From assembly GCF_007559275.1 (NCBI RefSeq), contig NZ_VMHK01000002.1, forward strand, positions 434,001 to 498,000: 64,000 nucleotides of DNA. The letters run 5' to 3'. Source of the DNA: Bifidobacterium apousia. Lineage in GTDB: Bacteria > Actinomycetota > Actinomycetes > Actinomycetales > Bifidobacteriaceae. A program made the position numbers and the translations under genes. The first letter of the stretch is position 1. Each line of letters opens with the position of its first letter. Below are positions 27,801 to 36,298 of the stretch, piece after piece. Below the pieces are notes generated by a model that saw only the letters and a list, made by a program, of their open reading frames with translations, made no database searches and had not been told where the DNA came from.

Positions 27801-28428
27801 ACTCAACTTCGAGCGTCAGATGCTGGGTCTGTACGTGTCCGACCATCCGTTGAGCGGCATGACCTCGGTTCTGGCTGGCATGCGGGACATGTCCATCGCC
27901 CAGCTGCTCAACCGGTCCAAGGGCATGGACGGCAAGGCGGTGACCCTGGCGGGGCTGGTCACTGCTGTGGACCGACGGGTCTCCAAGAAGGGCAATCCCT
28001 GGGCCATCGTCACCATCGAGGACCTGGAGAGTTCCATCCAGTGCATGTTCTTCGGCAAGGTCTACGACGCCCACTCCGACGACCTGGTCCTGGACTCGGT
28101 CATCCGGGTGAAGGGTGTGGTCGAGCTGCGGGACGAGGCCACCAACATCCGCGTCAACGATATGGAGGTGCCCGTTTTGGAGTCGGCGGACGAGCGGCCT
28201 CTGACCATCACCCTGCCCAGGCAGGCCCTGGATCGGGGGCACATGGAGCGGCTGGCCCGGATACTCAAGTCCCACCCCGGCTACTGCCAGGTCCGTCTGG
28301 CGGTCACCGACGATCGGGGCAACGTCCGTTTGCTGACCTTCGGCGACGGATTCCGCACCAGGCACGACACCTCTATGATGGCCGAGATCAAGTCCGTTTT
28401 CGGACCCTCCTGTCTGCCGTCAGCCTAG
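24871..28428 (+). CDS. dnaE: DNA polymerase III alpha subunit
   Basis: Main replicative polymerase, 1185 residues (DnaE1 type). N-terminal PHP domain has its metal ligands intact (HLHTHTHYSTLDG, ITDHGNMHG, TTGCPSG, NDSHYV), as in actinobacterial enzymes with built-in proofreading. Polymerase palm has GPGRGSAAGSMVAY and the catalytic aspartates in LPDIDVDFDPEGR; fingers follow, then a helix-hairpin-helix region and a C-terminal OB domain (~990-1080). It may start leaderless (TAAGTT 6 nt upstream). It stands alone between the lspA group and hisD. Confidence 0.96.
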   Translation: MSSTRSDFVHLHTHTHYSTLDGASRIPDLVAEVGRLGQPAVAITDHGNMHGAYELWRTAVDADIKPIIGIEAYVTPETARQDKSRVHWGTDEQRSDDVSGGGFITHMTLWASDDTGLVNLIKASSVANLEGLVGKWPRMDKDLLSTYHQGVIATTGCPSGIVQTRLRLGQFDEALRAAGEFQDIFGKENYYVELMDHGLEIEHRVTKELLEIARRLDAPLVATNDSHYVRKEDASAQDALLCINSGSRLTDPGRFKFDGTGYYIRSAQEMREIFKEFPEACDNTLEIAERCNVMFDDHEDGAFMPRFDCPEGWDETSLFLKKVDEGLKNRYPDGVPEEVSHQADYECGVICQMQFTGYFLVVADYINWAKQHGIMVGPGRGSAAGSMVAYAMGITELDPLKHGLIFERFLNPERVSLPDIDVDFDPEGRMKVLDYVGRKYGSDKVAQCVTYGTIKTKQALKDSARIMDYEYSVGDQVTKALPPTVNGKDMSLKEIFDPQSKRYPEAKEFRDLYESNPDVKRITEEAKGIEGIIRQTGVHACATIMASNPITNTSPLMERTDGTVTTTFEYHTCETLGLVKMDFLGLSNLTVIRDTVTNIKRNGKEPISIEKVPLDDKETYQLLSRGDTLGVFQLDGDGMRSLLRMLKPDNFNDISALIALYRPGPMDMNSHINYAKRKNGQQKIEPIHPEVAKPLAGVLDETYGLIVYQEQVQSAARILAGYSLGRADVLRRAMGKKKPDVLAKEQVPFFQGMKEHGYSQEAAQAVWDVLVPFSGYAFNKAHSAAYALIAYWTAYLKTHYPVEFMAALLQNEKTNKDKTALYLGEARRMGIRILAPDINESVAEYSAVGDVVRFGLGAIRNVGDKVVADIIKERQGPRGKYVNFMDFVKRVPMEVLNKRTVESLIKGGAFDGIDPNRRALFQIHDEAVDQVMPIKRKQAEGQFDLFADPDDDVPQQDALGDAQVTVPDIDEWDKSTKLNFERQMLGLYVSDHPLSGMTSVLAGMRDMSIAQLLNRSKGMDGKAVTLAGLVTAVDRRVSKKGNPWAIVTIEDLESSIQCMFFGKVYDAHSDDLVLDSVIRVKGVVELRDEATNIRVNDMEVPVLESADERPLTITLPRQALDRGHMERLARILKSHPGYCQVRLAVTDDRGNVRLLTFGDGFRTRHDTSMMAEIKSVFGPSCLPSA

Positions 28429-28440
28429 GACGCGCCCGCA

Positions 28441-28468
28441 ACCGTCTCACCATTTGGGACGGTGGTGA
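28441..28468 (+). other. Overlapping alternative hairpins after dnaE
   Basis: ACCGTC (28441-28446)/GACGGT (28458-28463) and TCACCA (28447-28452)/TGGTGA (28463-28468) are both perfect and share a base, so only one can form. No T-run. It may terminate dnaE or act as a leader element if his transcription begins upstream. Confidence 0.35.
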
Positions 28469-28498
28469 ATCGCTGGCTTTGGGGACACAAAAGTTCAC

Positions 28499-28504
28499 TA
28501 CCAT
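28499..28504 (+). promoter_or_regulatory. Candidate -10 before hisD (possible leaderless start)
   Basis: TACCAT is followed by 6 nt and ATG 28511; no Shine-Dalgarno precedes that ATG. Weak -35 CTTTGG lies 16 bp upstream. Confidence 0.35.
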
Positions 28505-28510
28505 CAAAGT

Positions 28511-29908
28511 ATGTCAAAGCTCATGATGAGAACCATGGATCTGCGCGGGAAAACCATGTCCCGCGCCCAACTCCTCGCCGCCATGCCCCGAGCCGATATG
28601 GGTACCCGGGAGGCCAGCGCCCAGGTGCAGCCCATACTGGATCAGGTGCGTGAGCATGGGGCCGGCGCCTTGCGCGACCTGGAGGAGAAGTTCGATCATG
28701 TGCGTCCTCATGATCTGAGGGTCCCGGCATCGGCCATGCAGGAAGCCTTGGATGGGCTGGACCCCAAGGTCAGGGCGGCAATAGAGGAGTCCGTTGCCCG
28801 CATCCGCAAGGTCTGCACCACCCAGGTGCCCAAGCCTATGGCCACCGACCTGGCCCGCGGCGCCCGGGTCAGCGAGCGGTGGATCCCGGTTCAACGCGTA
28901 GGTCTCTACGTGCCGGGAGGCAAGGCCCTGTATCCCTCCTCGGTCATCATGAACGCGGTGCCTGCCCAGATTGCCGGGGTCGATTCCCTGGCCGTGGCCA
29001 CTCCGCCCGCCTCCGACGACCCCCGTGGCCTGCCGGCGGCCATCATCCTTGCCACCTGCGCCATCCTGGGGGTGGACGAGGTCTATGCCGTGGGTGGTGC
29101 CCAGGCCATAGCCATGTTCGCATACGGGGCCAAGGGATCCGAGCCTCAGGATGGGGAGATTCTCTGTGACCCGGTCGACAAGATCACCGGCCCGGGCAAC
29201 ATCTTTGTGGCAACGGCCAAGCAGATGGTCTCCGGCATGGTGGGCATCGACGCCGTGGCCGGACCCACGGAAATCGCTATTCTTGCCGACGGCCAGGCCA
29301 ACCCCGACTGGGTTGCGGCAGACCTGATCGGCCAGGCCGAGCACGATGAGCTGGCCGGCTCGGTGCTGATCACCGACAGCCAGGACCTGGCCCAGGGCGT
29401 TCAGGAGGCTCTGGAGCGCAGGGTCCCTCGAACCGAGCATGCCGACCGGGTGCGCACCTCCCTGGGCGGCAACCAGTCGGGAATCATCCTGACCGACGGA
29501 ATCGACCAGTCCATCGACGTGGCCAATGCCTATGCCGCCGAGCATCTGGAGGTTCAGACCGCCGATCCTGACGCCGTCATCGACCGGATCCGGAATGCCG
29601 GCGCCATCTTCCGCGGCCCTTACTCTCCTGTACCCCTGGGCGACTACATGTCCGGATCCAACCACGTCCTGCCCACCGGCGGCACCGCCAGGTTCGACGT
29701 GGCCCTGGGCGTCCACACCTTCATGAAGCCTGTCGAAGTCATCGAATATGACCAGGAAGGGCTCAAACCCATCGCTGCCAAGATCAACGATTTCGCCGTA
29801 GCCGAGGACCTGCCCGCCCACGGCGAGTGCATCCTGAGCCGGTTCCTGGACGACCCCTACGACAAGGCCGACCTGGAAGCCAACGAAGAGAAGGCCGGTC
29901 TGCGGTGA
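28511..29908 (+). CDS. hisD: Histidinol dehydrogenase
   Basis: Last two steps of histidine synthesis: NAD-dependent oxidation of L-histidinol to histidine. Zinc- and substrate-binding signatures: RVGLYVPGGKALYPSSV, VDEVYAVGGAQAIA, DKITGPGNIFVATAKQ, GPTEIAILAD, DLIGQAEHDE and the C-terminal AAEHLEVQ and GSNHVLPTGG. 465 residues. Several ATGs cluster at the start; 28511 fits a leaderless promoter, and the internal ATG 28523 and 28535 have no better ribosome site. Overlaps hisC by 4 nt. Confidence 0.95.
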   Translation: MSKLMMRTMDLRGKTMSRAQLLAAMPRADMGTREASAQVQPILDQVREHGAGALRDLEEKFDHVRPHDLRVPASAMQEALDGLDPKVRAAIEESVARIRKVCTTQVPKPMATDLARGARVSERWIPVQRVGLYVPGGKALYPSSVIMNAVPAQIAGVDSLAVATPPASDDPRGLPAAIILATCAILGVDEVYAVGGAQAIAMFAYGAKGSEPQDGEILCDPVDKITGPGNIFVATAKQMVSGMVGIDAVAGPTEIAILADGQANPDWVAADLIGQAEHDELAGSVLITDSQDLAQGVQEALERRVPRTEHADRVRTSLGGNQSGIILTDGIDQSIDVANAYAAEHLEVQTADPDAVIDRIRNAGAIFRGPYSPVPLGDYMSGSNHVLPTGGTARFDVALGVHTFMKPVEVIEYDQEGLKPIAAKINDFAVAEDLPAHGECILSRFLDDPYDKADLEANEEKAGLR

Positions 29909-31053
29909 GTGCCATACCTGCCGATCTGCCCCTCCGCACGGATCTGGTGGGGGAGGAGCCCTACGGCGCCCCCCAGCTGGATGTCCCGGTCTGTCTGAAT
30001 GTCAACGAGAACCCCTACCCCCTGGACCAGGAGGTGGTCGAGGCCATCTGCCAGCGTGTCCGCCAGGTGGCTCCAGGCCTCAATCGCTATCCGGACAGGG
30101 AGCATGAGGACCTGCGGCGGGCCCTGGCAGCCTACCTGAAAAAGGAATCAGGGACCTCGCTCCGACCCGAGCAGATCTGGGCGGCCAACGGGTCCAACGA
30201 GATCATGCTCCAGCTCTTCCAGGCCTTCGGCGGGCCGGGGAGGACCGTCTTGGGCTGCGACCCGACCTATTCCATGTACCCCGAGTACGCCCGTGACACC
30301 TTCACCGACTGGGAACTGGCCCACCGGCTGCCTGATTTCAGCCTGGATATGGATACGACCATCGAGCGCATCGAGGCTTTGGGGCCAGCCATGGTTCTGG
30401 TGACCAGCCCCAACAATCCCACGGGGACGCCCCTGCCCATGGATCAGCTAACCAGGCTTCTTGAGGCCTGCTCCAAGGTCCCTGTAGCGGGCGCGGATCC
30501 CTCCGCCCGACCCATCGTGGTCGTGGACGAGGCCTACATCGAGTTCCGCGACCCGGGCACGCCCTCGGCGGTCAGCCTGATCGGGCAGTACGACCACCTG
30601 GCAGTCAGCCGGACCATGTCCAAGGCCTTCGCCTTCGCCGGCGCCAGGGTGGGCTACCTGGCCGCATCCCAGGGGATAGTCGACGCGGTCCGCATCGTCC
30701 GGATGCCTTACCATCTGAGCGCCCTGACCCAGGCTGCGGCCCTGGCTGCCCTGGAGCACACCGACCTCCAGCTGGCTCGGGTGGATCAGCTCCGCCGGAC
30801 CCGTCAGGAAACCGCCCGGTGGCTGGCCGGGCAGAAGTTCCATGGCCGGCCCTTGACCGTGGTCCCTTCGGCCTCCAACTTCATCCTCTTCGGTACCTTC
30901 CCCGACCGCGATGCCGTCTTCGAGGCCATGAAGGATGAAGGCGTGCTGATCCGGGCCGTGGGCCCCGAGGGCTACCTGAGGGTCTGCATGGGCACGGACG
31001 CGGAGATGGAGCGATTCCGCCAAACCCTGGTCCAGGTCCTCAAGCGGTTCTAG
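29905..31053 (+). CDS. hisC: Histidinol-phosphate aminotransferase
   Basis: PLP-dependent fold-type I transaminase converting imidazole-acetol phosphate to histidinol phosphate. [10 protein letters not shown] at the N-terminus, [38 protein letters not shown] and the PLP-lysine motif [17 protein letters not shown]. 382 residues from GTG 29905, which overlaps the hisD stop; the longer frame upstream lies wholly within hisD. Co-transcribed with hisD. Confidence 0.94.
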   Translation: MSAIPADLPLRTDLVGEEPYGAPQLDVPVCLNVNENPYPLDQEVVEAICQRVRQVAPGLNRYPDREHEDLRRALAAYLKKESGTSLRPEQIWAANGSNEIMLQLFQAFGGPGRTVLGCDPTYSMYPEYARDTFTDWELAHRLPDFSLDMDTTIERIEALGPAMVLVTSPNNPTGTPLPMDQLTRLLEACSKVPVAGADPSARPIVVVDEAYIEFRDPGTPSAVSLIGQYDHLAVSRTMSKAFAFAGARVGYLAASQGIVDAVRIVRMPYHLSALTQAAALAALEHTDLQLARVDQLRRTRQETARWLAGQKFHGRPLTVVPSASNFILFGTFPDRDAVFEAMKDEGVLIRAVGPEGYLRVCMGTDAEMERFRQTLVQVLKRF

Positions 31054-31077
31054 GAGGATACAGACCAGCGGCACGGC

Positions 31078-31083
31078 TATGCT
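31078..31083 (+). promoter_or_regulatory. Candidate internal -10 (TATGCT) before hisB
   Basis: TATGCTGG matches the hexamer and next two bases found before glyS and ldh. The 98-nt gap here breaks an otherwise overlapping gene string, so an internal promoter is plausible; no good -35. Confidence 0.3.
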
Positions 31084-31151
31084 GGTGGTCTAGACGTCGT
31101 GCAGAAGACCTAGTGCGGACGGAGTGCGCGGCAGAAAGCGGAGGAGCAGCA

Positions 31152-31754
31152 ATGGCAGGCAGAACAGCCACCATCACCCGCCAGACCAGTGAATCCAAGG
31201 TGAGCCTGAGTCTGGACCTGGATGGCACCGGAGTGACCGACATCGACACCTCGGTTCCCTTTTATGACCATATGATGACGGCCCTGGGCCGCCATTCCCT
31301 GATCGACCTGACCATCAAAGCCAGCGGGGACACCCAGATCGACGTTCATCACACCGTCGAGGACGTGGCCATCGTCTTTGGCGAGGCTCTGGCCCAGGCC
31401 CTGGGCGACAAGCGGGGCATCAAGCGCTTCGCCGACGCCACCGTCCCCCTGGACGAGGCCCTGGCGCGAGCCGTGGTCGATATTTCCGGCAGGCCCTATG
31501 CGGTCTGCACCGGCGAGCCTGAGGGGTTCGAGTACGCCATGATCGGCGGGCACTTCACCGGCTCCCTGGTCAGGCACGTCATGGAGTCCATTGCCCTGCA
31601 TGCCGGCATCTGCCTGCACCTGACCCTCTTGTCGGGCAGGGATCCGCACCACATCGCCGAGGCTGAGTTCAAGGCCCTGGCCAGGGCTCTGCGCTTCGCC
31701 GTGGAGCCGGATCCCAGGGTGAAGGGCATCCCCAGCACCAAGGGGTCGCTATGA
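31152..31754 (+). CDS. hisB: Imidazoleglycerol-phosphate dehydratase
   Basis: Removes water from IGP to give imidazole-acetol phosphate; manganese enzyme. Metal-binding histidine motifs [16 protein letters not shown] and [17 protein letters not shown] in the first half are repeated in the second half as [15 protein letters not shown] and [17 protein letters not shown]. 200 residues, monofunctional (no HisN-like phosphatase domain). ATG 31152 follows GGAGGAGC; an upstream start at 31113 has none. Overlaps the next gene by 4 nt. Confidence 0.95.
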   Translation: MAGRTATITRQTSESKVSLSLDLDGTGVTDIDTSVPFYDHMMTALGRHSLIDLTIKASGDTQIDVHHTVEDVAIVFGEALAQALGDKRGIKRFADATVPLDEALARAVVDISGRPYAVCTGEPEGFEYAMIGGHFTGSLVRHVMESIALHAGICLHLTLLSGRDPHHIAEAEFKALARALRFAVEPDPRVKGIPSTKGSL

Positions 31755-32503
31755 GTGCTGATGAACACGACGAGAATGACAGCGAGGATCAGGGTTTGCC
31801 GGATTCCGGCCATCATCTGAGCGAGGAAGAGGTCGAGCGGGCCCTGGCCAGCTTTGAGGCCGAGTTCGATGAAGGCCAGAATCAAGCGGATCAGCCCGTT
31901 GAACACTCCGGATCAGGCGTGGATGACGAGGCTGGTTTGGATTCCGCGCCCGCTGACGAATCGTCGATGGGACCGGACGGGGCCAATGGCGTTGCTGCCG
32001 ATTTCGACCAAGAGCTTGAAGGCCTGATCGGCAACCGGGCTAAGGCCGCCGTCATGGTGACCCGTCTGGCTTCGGCAGAGCTTCTGGCGGCCTTCTGCCA
32101 GATCTCCGATATTTCGGCCTGGTGCATCCAGGCCCGTGAGGGTGCCGTGGCTGTCCTGAGAAACCTGGACGGTGACGGACCCGAGGCAGCCATCCGCGAT
32201 CTGACCACGGTCGTATCCGGGCTCAGCGCCATCCTGGCGGTCAACCGGGCCGACAAGCTCGAAGTGACCCTCTGGATCAGCGGGCAGTCGGGGCAGACGC
32301 TTGCGCCGCCCATCCTCTTTGCCGCCACCGCTGACTTCGTGGAGGACCTGATGATCGGGACCACCACCGTGGACAGGCTGCGCCAGGATGGGGCCGCCAT
32401 CTTCGACTCGGGGGAGTACAACCGCGAGAAGGCCATGGGCATCATCGCCTCGCACACCAGGTTCGGGGCCGGAGGATCGACCCGCAAGGGTCGCGTCGAG
32501 TAG
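31751..32503 (+). CDS. Uncharacterised protein in the histidine block
   Basis: 250 residues, not recognised. The first ~85 residues are very acidic and probably disordered. A compact C-terminal domain (~90-235) has an Ala/Leu-rich helix pair ([20 protein letters not shown]), a central [21 protein letters not shown] and a VTLWISG strand. No signal peptide, membrane helix or catalytic motif is visible. ATG overlaps hisB by 4 nt and hisH begins 31 nt later, so it is translated with the histidine enzymes. An assembly or regulatory role in the pathway is only guilt by association. Confidence 0.7.
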   Translation: MSADEHDENDSEDQGLPDSGHHLSEEEVERALASFEAEFDEGQNQADQPVEHSGSGVDDEAGLDSAPADESSMGPDGANGVAADFDQELEGLIGNRAKAAVMVTRLASAELLAAFCQISDISAWCIQAREGAVAVLRNLDGDGPEAAIRDLTTVVSGLSAILAVNRADKLEVTLWISGQSGQTLAPPILFAATADFVEDLMIGTTTVDRLRQDGAAIFDSGEYNREKAMGIIASHTRFGAGGSTRKGRVE

Positions 32504-32534
32504 ACGTTGGGACAACAGACCTGCTAGGAGGAAC

Positions 32535-33284
32535 ATGACCAGGATACAGGTGCTTGACTATGGGTTCGGCAATGTCAGATCCATGGTGCATGCCCTCTCC
32601 CAGCTGGGGGTCGATGCGCAGATCAGCGCCGACCCGCACCTGGCTATGAAGGCCGACGGCCTGGTCATTCCCGGCGTGGGGGCCTACGGGGCCTGCATGG
32701 CAGGGTTGCGCGCCGTCGGCGGCGACCGGATCATCCTGGACCGCCTGGCCCAGGGCCTGCCGGTTCTGGGGGTCTGCATAGGCCTTCAGATCATGTTCCA
32801 GTTCGGGGACGAGGACGGCCGCAGCGAGCCCGGACTGGGCCTGATCCCCGGCCGGGTGACCAAACTGGACGCTGATGTGGTGCCCCATATGGGCTGGGAC
32901 CATGTCCAGGCGCCTCAGGGGACACAGCTGTTGGCGGGGGTCCAGGACCAGCGTTTCTACTTCGTCCACTCCTATGCGGCCATGACGGTGCAAGGGGATG
33001 ACCGGGCCGGCGTGGCGCAGCCCGATCTGTCCTTACGAGTATCGGCGTTGAATGAGCATGGCGACAGGCATCCAGGGTCAACAGAGGGTGCATCGTTCGG
33101 TGAACCGCTGGTTACCTGGGCCACTTATGGGCGCAGCAGGTTCGTTGCTGCCTATGAGTGCGGTCCCTTGAGCGCCACCCAGTTCCATCCTGAAAAGTCC
33201 GGTCAGGCCGGGGCACGGTTGCTGACCAATTGGGTGCGGACCCTTCCCGGGGCTTCCGGACTCCCCTCTGAGAAAGGTGAATGA
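32535..33284 (+). CDS. hisH: Imidazole glycerol phosphate synthase, glutaminase subunit
   Basis: Class I glutamine amidotransferase that supplies ammonia to HisF. Nucleophile Cys in [11 protein letters not shown], oxyanion GNVRSM at the N-terminus, catalytic His/Glu in [12 protein letters not shown]. 249 residues, slightly long because of a ~20-residue insertion near 175-195. Start ATG 32535 with TAGGAGGA; the long upstream frame overlaps the previous gene. HisF is not in this cluster. Confidence 0.93.
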   Translation: MTRIQVLDYGFGNVRSMVHALSQLGVDAQISADPHLAMKADGLVIPGVGAYGACMAGLRAVGGDRIILDRLAQGLPVLGVCIGLQIMFQFGDEDGRSEPGLGLIPGRVTKLDADVVPHMGWDHVQAPQGTQLLAGVQDQRFYFVHSYAAMTVQGDDRAGVAQPDLSLRVSALNEHGDRHPGSTEGASFGEPLVTWATYGRSRFVAAYECGPLSATQFHPEKSGQAGARLLTNWVRTLPGASGLPSEKGE

Positions 33285-33285
33285 G

Positions 33286-34017
33286 ATGCTGACGCTCCTG
33301 CCCGCTGTTGATGTCCGCGACGGAAAGGCGGTCCGCCTCAGGCAAGGGGTCTCCGGCTCCGAGAAGGTCTACGGCGAGCCTGCCGATGCGGCCAAGGCCT
33401 GGGTCGACCAGGGTGCCCAGTGGCTCCACCTGGTGGATCTGGATGCGGCCTTCGGCACTGGAGACAACCGTGACAAGCTGGCCGCCCTGGTCAACGAGCT
33501 GGGCGATCGCGTCAAGGTGGAGTTGAGCGGCGGCATCCGTGACGATGCCAGCCTGGAGGCCGCCCTGGATGCGGGTGCCACCCGGGTCAACATCGGCACG
33601 GCGGCGCTGGAGGATCCGGAGTGGACCAGCCAGGTTCTGGCTCGCTACGGGCAGAGGGTCTGCGTGGGTCTGGACGTGCGCGGACACACCCTGGCCGCAC
33701 GGGGCTGGACCAGACAGGGCGGGGACCTTTTCGAGGCCATGGAGCGACTGGACCGGGACGGGTGCAGCCGGTACGTGGTCACCGACGTGACCCGCGACGG
33801 GATGATGACCGGCCCCAATCTGGACCTGCTGGGCCAGGTGGCTGACCGGACTCCGGCCAAAGTGACCGCATCAGGCGGCATATCCAGCCTGGATGATCTG
33901 AGCCGCATCCTGGATCTGGTTGATCGGGGCGTGGACAGCGCCATTCTGGGCAAGTCCCTCTATGAGGGAGCCTTCACCCTGGGGCAGGCACTGGACCTGG
34001 TCTCGGGGCATTGTTAA
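33286..34017 (+). CDS. hisA: Phosphoribosyl isomerase HisA/PriA
   Basis: ProFAR isomerase of histidine synthesis. (beta/alpha)8 barrel with Asp in [66 protein letters not shown] and [11 protein letters not shown]. The ARGWT...GGDLFE loop resembles actinobacterial PriA, which can also do the TrpF step; whether this one is bifunctional cannot be told. ATG 33286 has GAAAGG 8 nt upstream; GTG 33277 is an alternative. 243 residues. Confidence 0.92.
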   Translation: MLTLLPAVDVRDGKAVRLRQGVSGSEKVYGEPADAAKAWVDQGAQWLHLVDLDAAFGTGDNRDKLAALVNELGDRVKVELSGGIRDDASLEAALDAGATRVNIGTAALEDPEWTSQVLARYGQRVCVGLDVRGHTLAARGWTRQGGDLFEAMERLDRDGCSRYVVTDVTRDGMMTGPNLDLLGQVADRTPAKVTASGGISSLDDLSRILDLVDRGVDSAILGKSLYEGAFTLGQALDLVSGHC

Positions 34018-34063
34018 CGCTATAAGCAAGTCTGCGAAATATAGGAATGGGAGCATAAGCTCT

Positions 34064-35401
34064 ATGGATAAGCAAGAGGAGTTCGCGCTGCGCACTGTCG
34101 AGGAGCGCGATGTCCGGTTCATTCGTCTCTGGTTCACCGACGTCTTGGGAACCTTGAAGTCGGTGGCCATAGCGCCCACCGAGCTGGAAGTGGCCTTCGA
34201 GGAGGGGCTGGGCTTTGACGGCTCGGCCATCGAGGGCATGACCAGGGTCTCCGAGGACGACATGATCGTCAAGCCCGACCCGTCCACCTTCCAGATCCTT
34301 CCCTGGAGGGGCGGACCGCAGGGCACAGCCCGGATCTTCTGCGACGTGCTCACCCCGGACGGCGAGCCCAGCAGCGGGGATCCCCGGCACGTGCTCAAGC
34401 GGGCCCTGGCCAAGGCCAAGGAGAAGGGATTCATCTTCTACACCCATCCGGAGATTGAATTCTACTTGTTCGAGAATCAGGAGGACTGGTCCCAGACCCC
34501 GACCCCCATCGACGAGGGCGGATACTTCGACCATGTGCCCCGCAGCCCGGGGATGGACTTCCGCCGGGCCTGCGTCAACATGCTGGAGCAGATGGGCATC
34601 TCGGTGGAGTACTCCCACCATGAGGCCGGACCGGGGCAGAACGAAATCGACCTGCGCTATGCCGACGCCCTGACCACCTCCGACAACATCATGACCTTCC
34701 GGACCGTGGTCAAGGAGATCTCCTTGGAGCGGGGGATCTATGCCAGCTTCATGCCCAAGCCCTTCACCGACCAGCCGGGATCGGGCATGCACACCCATCT
34801 GAGCCTGTTCGAGGGGGACACCAACGCCTTCTACGAGGTAGGGCAGGAGTTCAACATGTCCCAGACGGCCCGGCAGTTCGCCGCCGGCATCCTGGCCCAT
34901 GCGGCCGAGATCTGCGCGGTGACCGACCAGTACGTCAACTCCTACAAGCGTCTCTGGGGCGGGGCCGAGGCGCCCAGCTACGTCTGCTGGGGGCACAACA
35001 ACCGGTCCGCCCTCCTGCGCATACCCCAGTACAAGCCTGGCAAGGGCAACTCGGCCCGGATGGAGTTCCGTGGGCTGGATCCGGGGGCCAACCCCTACCT
35101 GGCCTACTCGGTGCTGCTGGCCGCCGGCCTGGACGGGATCGAGCAGAAGATGACCCTGTGCGAGCCCACCAGCGATGATGTCTGGGAGCTGACCGACGCC
35201 GAGCGGCAGGCCATGGGCATCGAGCCCCTGCCTGACAGCCTGGACGCGGCGCTCAAGGTCATGGAGAAGTCGGACTTCGTGGCCCAGGTGCTGGGCGAGC
35301 AGACCTTCGAGTACTTCCTGCGCAACAAGCACCGGGAGTGGGCCGGATACAGCCGGCAGGTCACCCCCTACGAGCTGGCCTACTACCTGCCCAGGCTTTG
35401 A
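34064..35401 (+). CDS. glnA: Glutamine synthetase, type I (GlnA2-like)
   Basis: Makes glutamine from glutamate, ammonia and ATP. GS signatures: FDGSAIEGMTRVSEDDM, HHEAGPGQNEIDLRYADAL, GSGMHTHLSLFEG, NRSALLRIP. 445 residues, the short GlnA2-type. Where GSI-beta enzymes carry the adenylylated Tyr (NLYDLPPEE), this protein has DDVWELTDAER, so it is probably not adenylylated. ATG 34064; GGAG is 11 nt away. TATAAG (34020-34025) and TATAGG nearby could be -10 elements. The preceding hisH/HisA block consumes glutamine, a plausible reason for linkage. Confidence 0.92.
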   Translation: MDKQEEFALRTVEERDVRFIRLWFTDVLGTLKSVAIAPTELEVAFEEGLGFDGSAIEGMTRVSEDDMIVKPDPSTFQILPWRGGPQGTARIFCDVLTPDGEPSSGDPRHVLKRALAKAKEKGFIFYTHPEIEFYLFENQEDWSQTPTPIDEGGYFDHVPRSPGMDFRRACVNMLEQMGISVEYSHHEAGPGQNEIDLRYADALTTSDNIMTFRTVVKEISLERGIYASFMPKPFTDQPGSGMHTHLSLFEGDTNAFYEVGQEFNMSQTARQFAAGILAHAAEICAVTDQYVNSYKRLWGGAEAPSYVCWGHNNRSALLRIPQYKPGKGNSARMEFRGLDPGANPYLAYSVLLAAGLDGIEQKMTLCEPTSDDVWELTDAERQAMGIEPLPDSLDAALKVMEKSDFVAQVLGEQTFEYFLRNKHREWAGYSRQVTPYELAYYLPRL

Positions 35402-35410
35402 AACCAGGAC

Positions 35411-36298
35411 TCACTGGTCCGATCGGCCGAACCAGTTGTTGTAGATGATGACGAAGTTGCGGTTGCCATAGCTTGAGCAGCGGTCGCCTTCGCCGTCGCC
35501 TGCCTGCAACGCTGCCTCGTTGGGCTGGTAGGGCGTATAGATATAGAGCAGGGCAGTGGCGTCGTTCTCGATGTAGACCTTGCCGCTGCCGCAAGAGGCA
35601 TCGGGGCTGAAGCGCACATCGTTCAGGGCCTTGGTCTGGTAGGCATACTGATCCCGATGGGCCTGGTAGTAGCGGAATCGGTGGGCGGCCCCGTAGACCT
35701 GATTGAAGAATCCGGCATAGCGGGTGTCGCAGTCTGCATCATCCGGGCAGGAAAGGCCCATGGCCGACTTGAGCTGAACCTGTGTGGGGGACTGGTTGGT
35801 GGCCACCAGATGCTGCTCCTTTTGCAGCATGGTCAGGAGGACCTTCTGGCTGATTCCACAGGAGCGGGCGGCACCGTCGATGATCTGAGCCGCGCTCTGT
35901 CCCTTGCCGCCCTTGTAGGCATCACATAGACCGTCACCGGGACGGTCGGGGACATCCATCTGCAGGCTGCGCAGGCAGGTGGATCCGCTGCATGAGGCCT
36001 CATGTTTGTTGAAAAAGTCCTGGACATCGTCGGCGTTCATGTCCACGGTGTCATGGAAGCGGTGATCGGTGATGATCTTGCCAGGATTGAAAACGTACTC
36101 CTGGGAAAGCTCCTCCTGGTGGCGGATGACGCGGCCGACCATCAGCCGGTAGGAGACGAAGCGGACAGCCAGGATGCACAGGGCGACCACCAGGACTATG
36201 GCCATCAGGGCGGCCCCCAGGGTCTGCGCGCGGCGGAGGGTCATCCGTCCGCGTTTGGTGCTGCCCCTGCGTGATCGTCCCGATGGCCTTGTGCTCAT
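35411..36298 (-). CDS. Membrane-anchored, cysteine-rich extracellular protein
   Basis: 295 residues. Basic N-terminus, one membrane segment (~27-47), then an extracellular domain with eight cysteines (CSGSTC, GLC, RSC, SCP, ADC, ASC, RC), i.e. up to four disulfides. Conserved-looking core ISQKVLLTMLQKEQHLV and YAGFFNQVYGAAHRFRYYQ; C-terminus NFVIIYNNWFG. I recall similar actinobacterial secreted proteins with an LQKEQ...FFNQV pattern, often labelled hypothetical; a lysozyme-like fold is possible but unproven. ATG 36298 has GGAAGGA and overlaps the hrpA stop (ATGA). Confidence 0.7.
   Translation of the reverse strand: MSTRPSGRSRRGSTKRGRMTLRRAQTLGAALMAIVLVVALCILAVRFVSYRLMVGRVIRHQEELSQEYVFNPGKIITDHRFHDTVDMNADDVQDFFNKHEASCSGSTCLRSLQMDVPDRPGDGLCDAYKGGKGQSAAQIIDGAARSCGISQKVLLTMLQKEQHLVATNQSPTQVQLKSAMGLSCPDDADCDTRYAGFFNQVYGAAHRFRYYQAHRDQYAYQTKALNDVRFSPDASCGSGKVYIENDATALLYIYTPYQPNEAALQAGDGEGDRCSSYGNRNFVIIYNNWFGRSDQ

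Noticed and set aside
24886-28365. Long open frame antisense to dnaE (over 1100 codons)
   Set aside because: High third-position GC in dnaE leaves the opposite frame free of stops; the product is low-complexity and lacks any domain or ribosome site.
35402-35418. Terminator between glnA and the convergent secreted-protein gene
   Set aside because: Only a 5-bp ACCAG/CTGGT stem inside a 9-nt gap; too weak to call.
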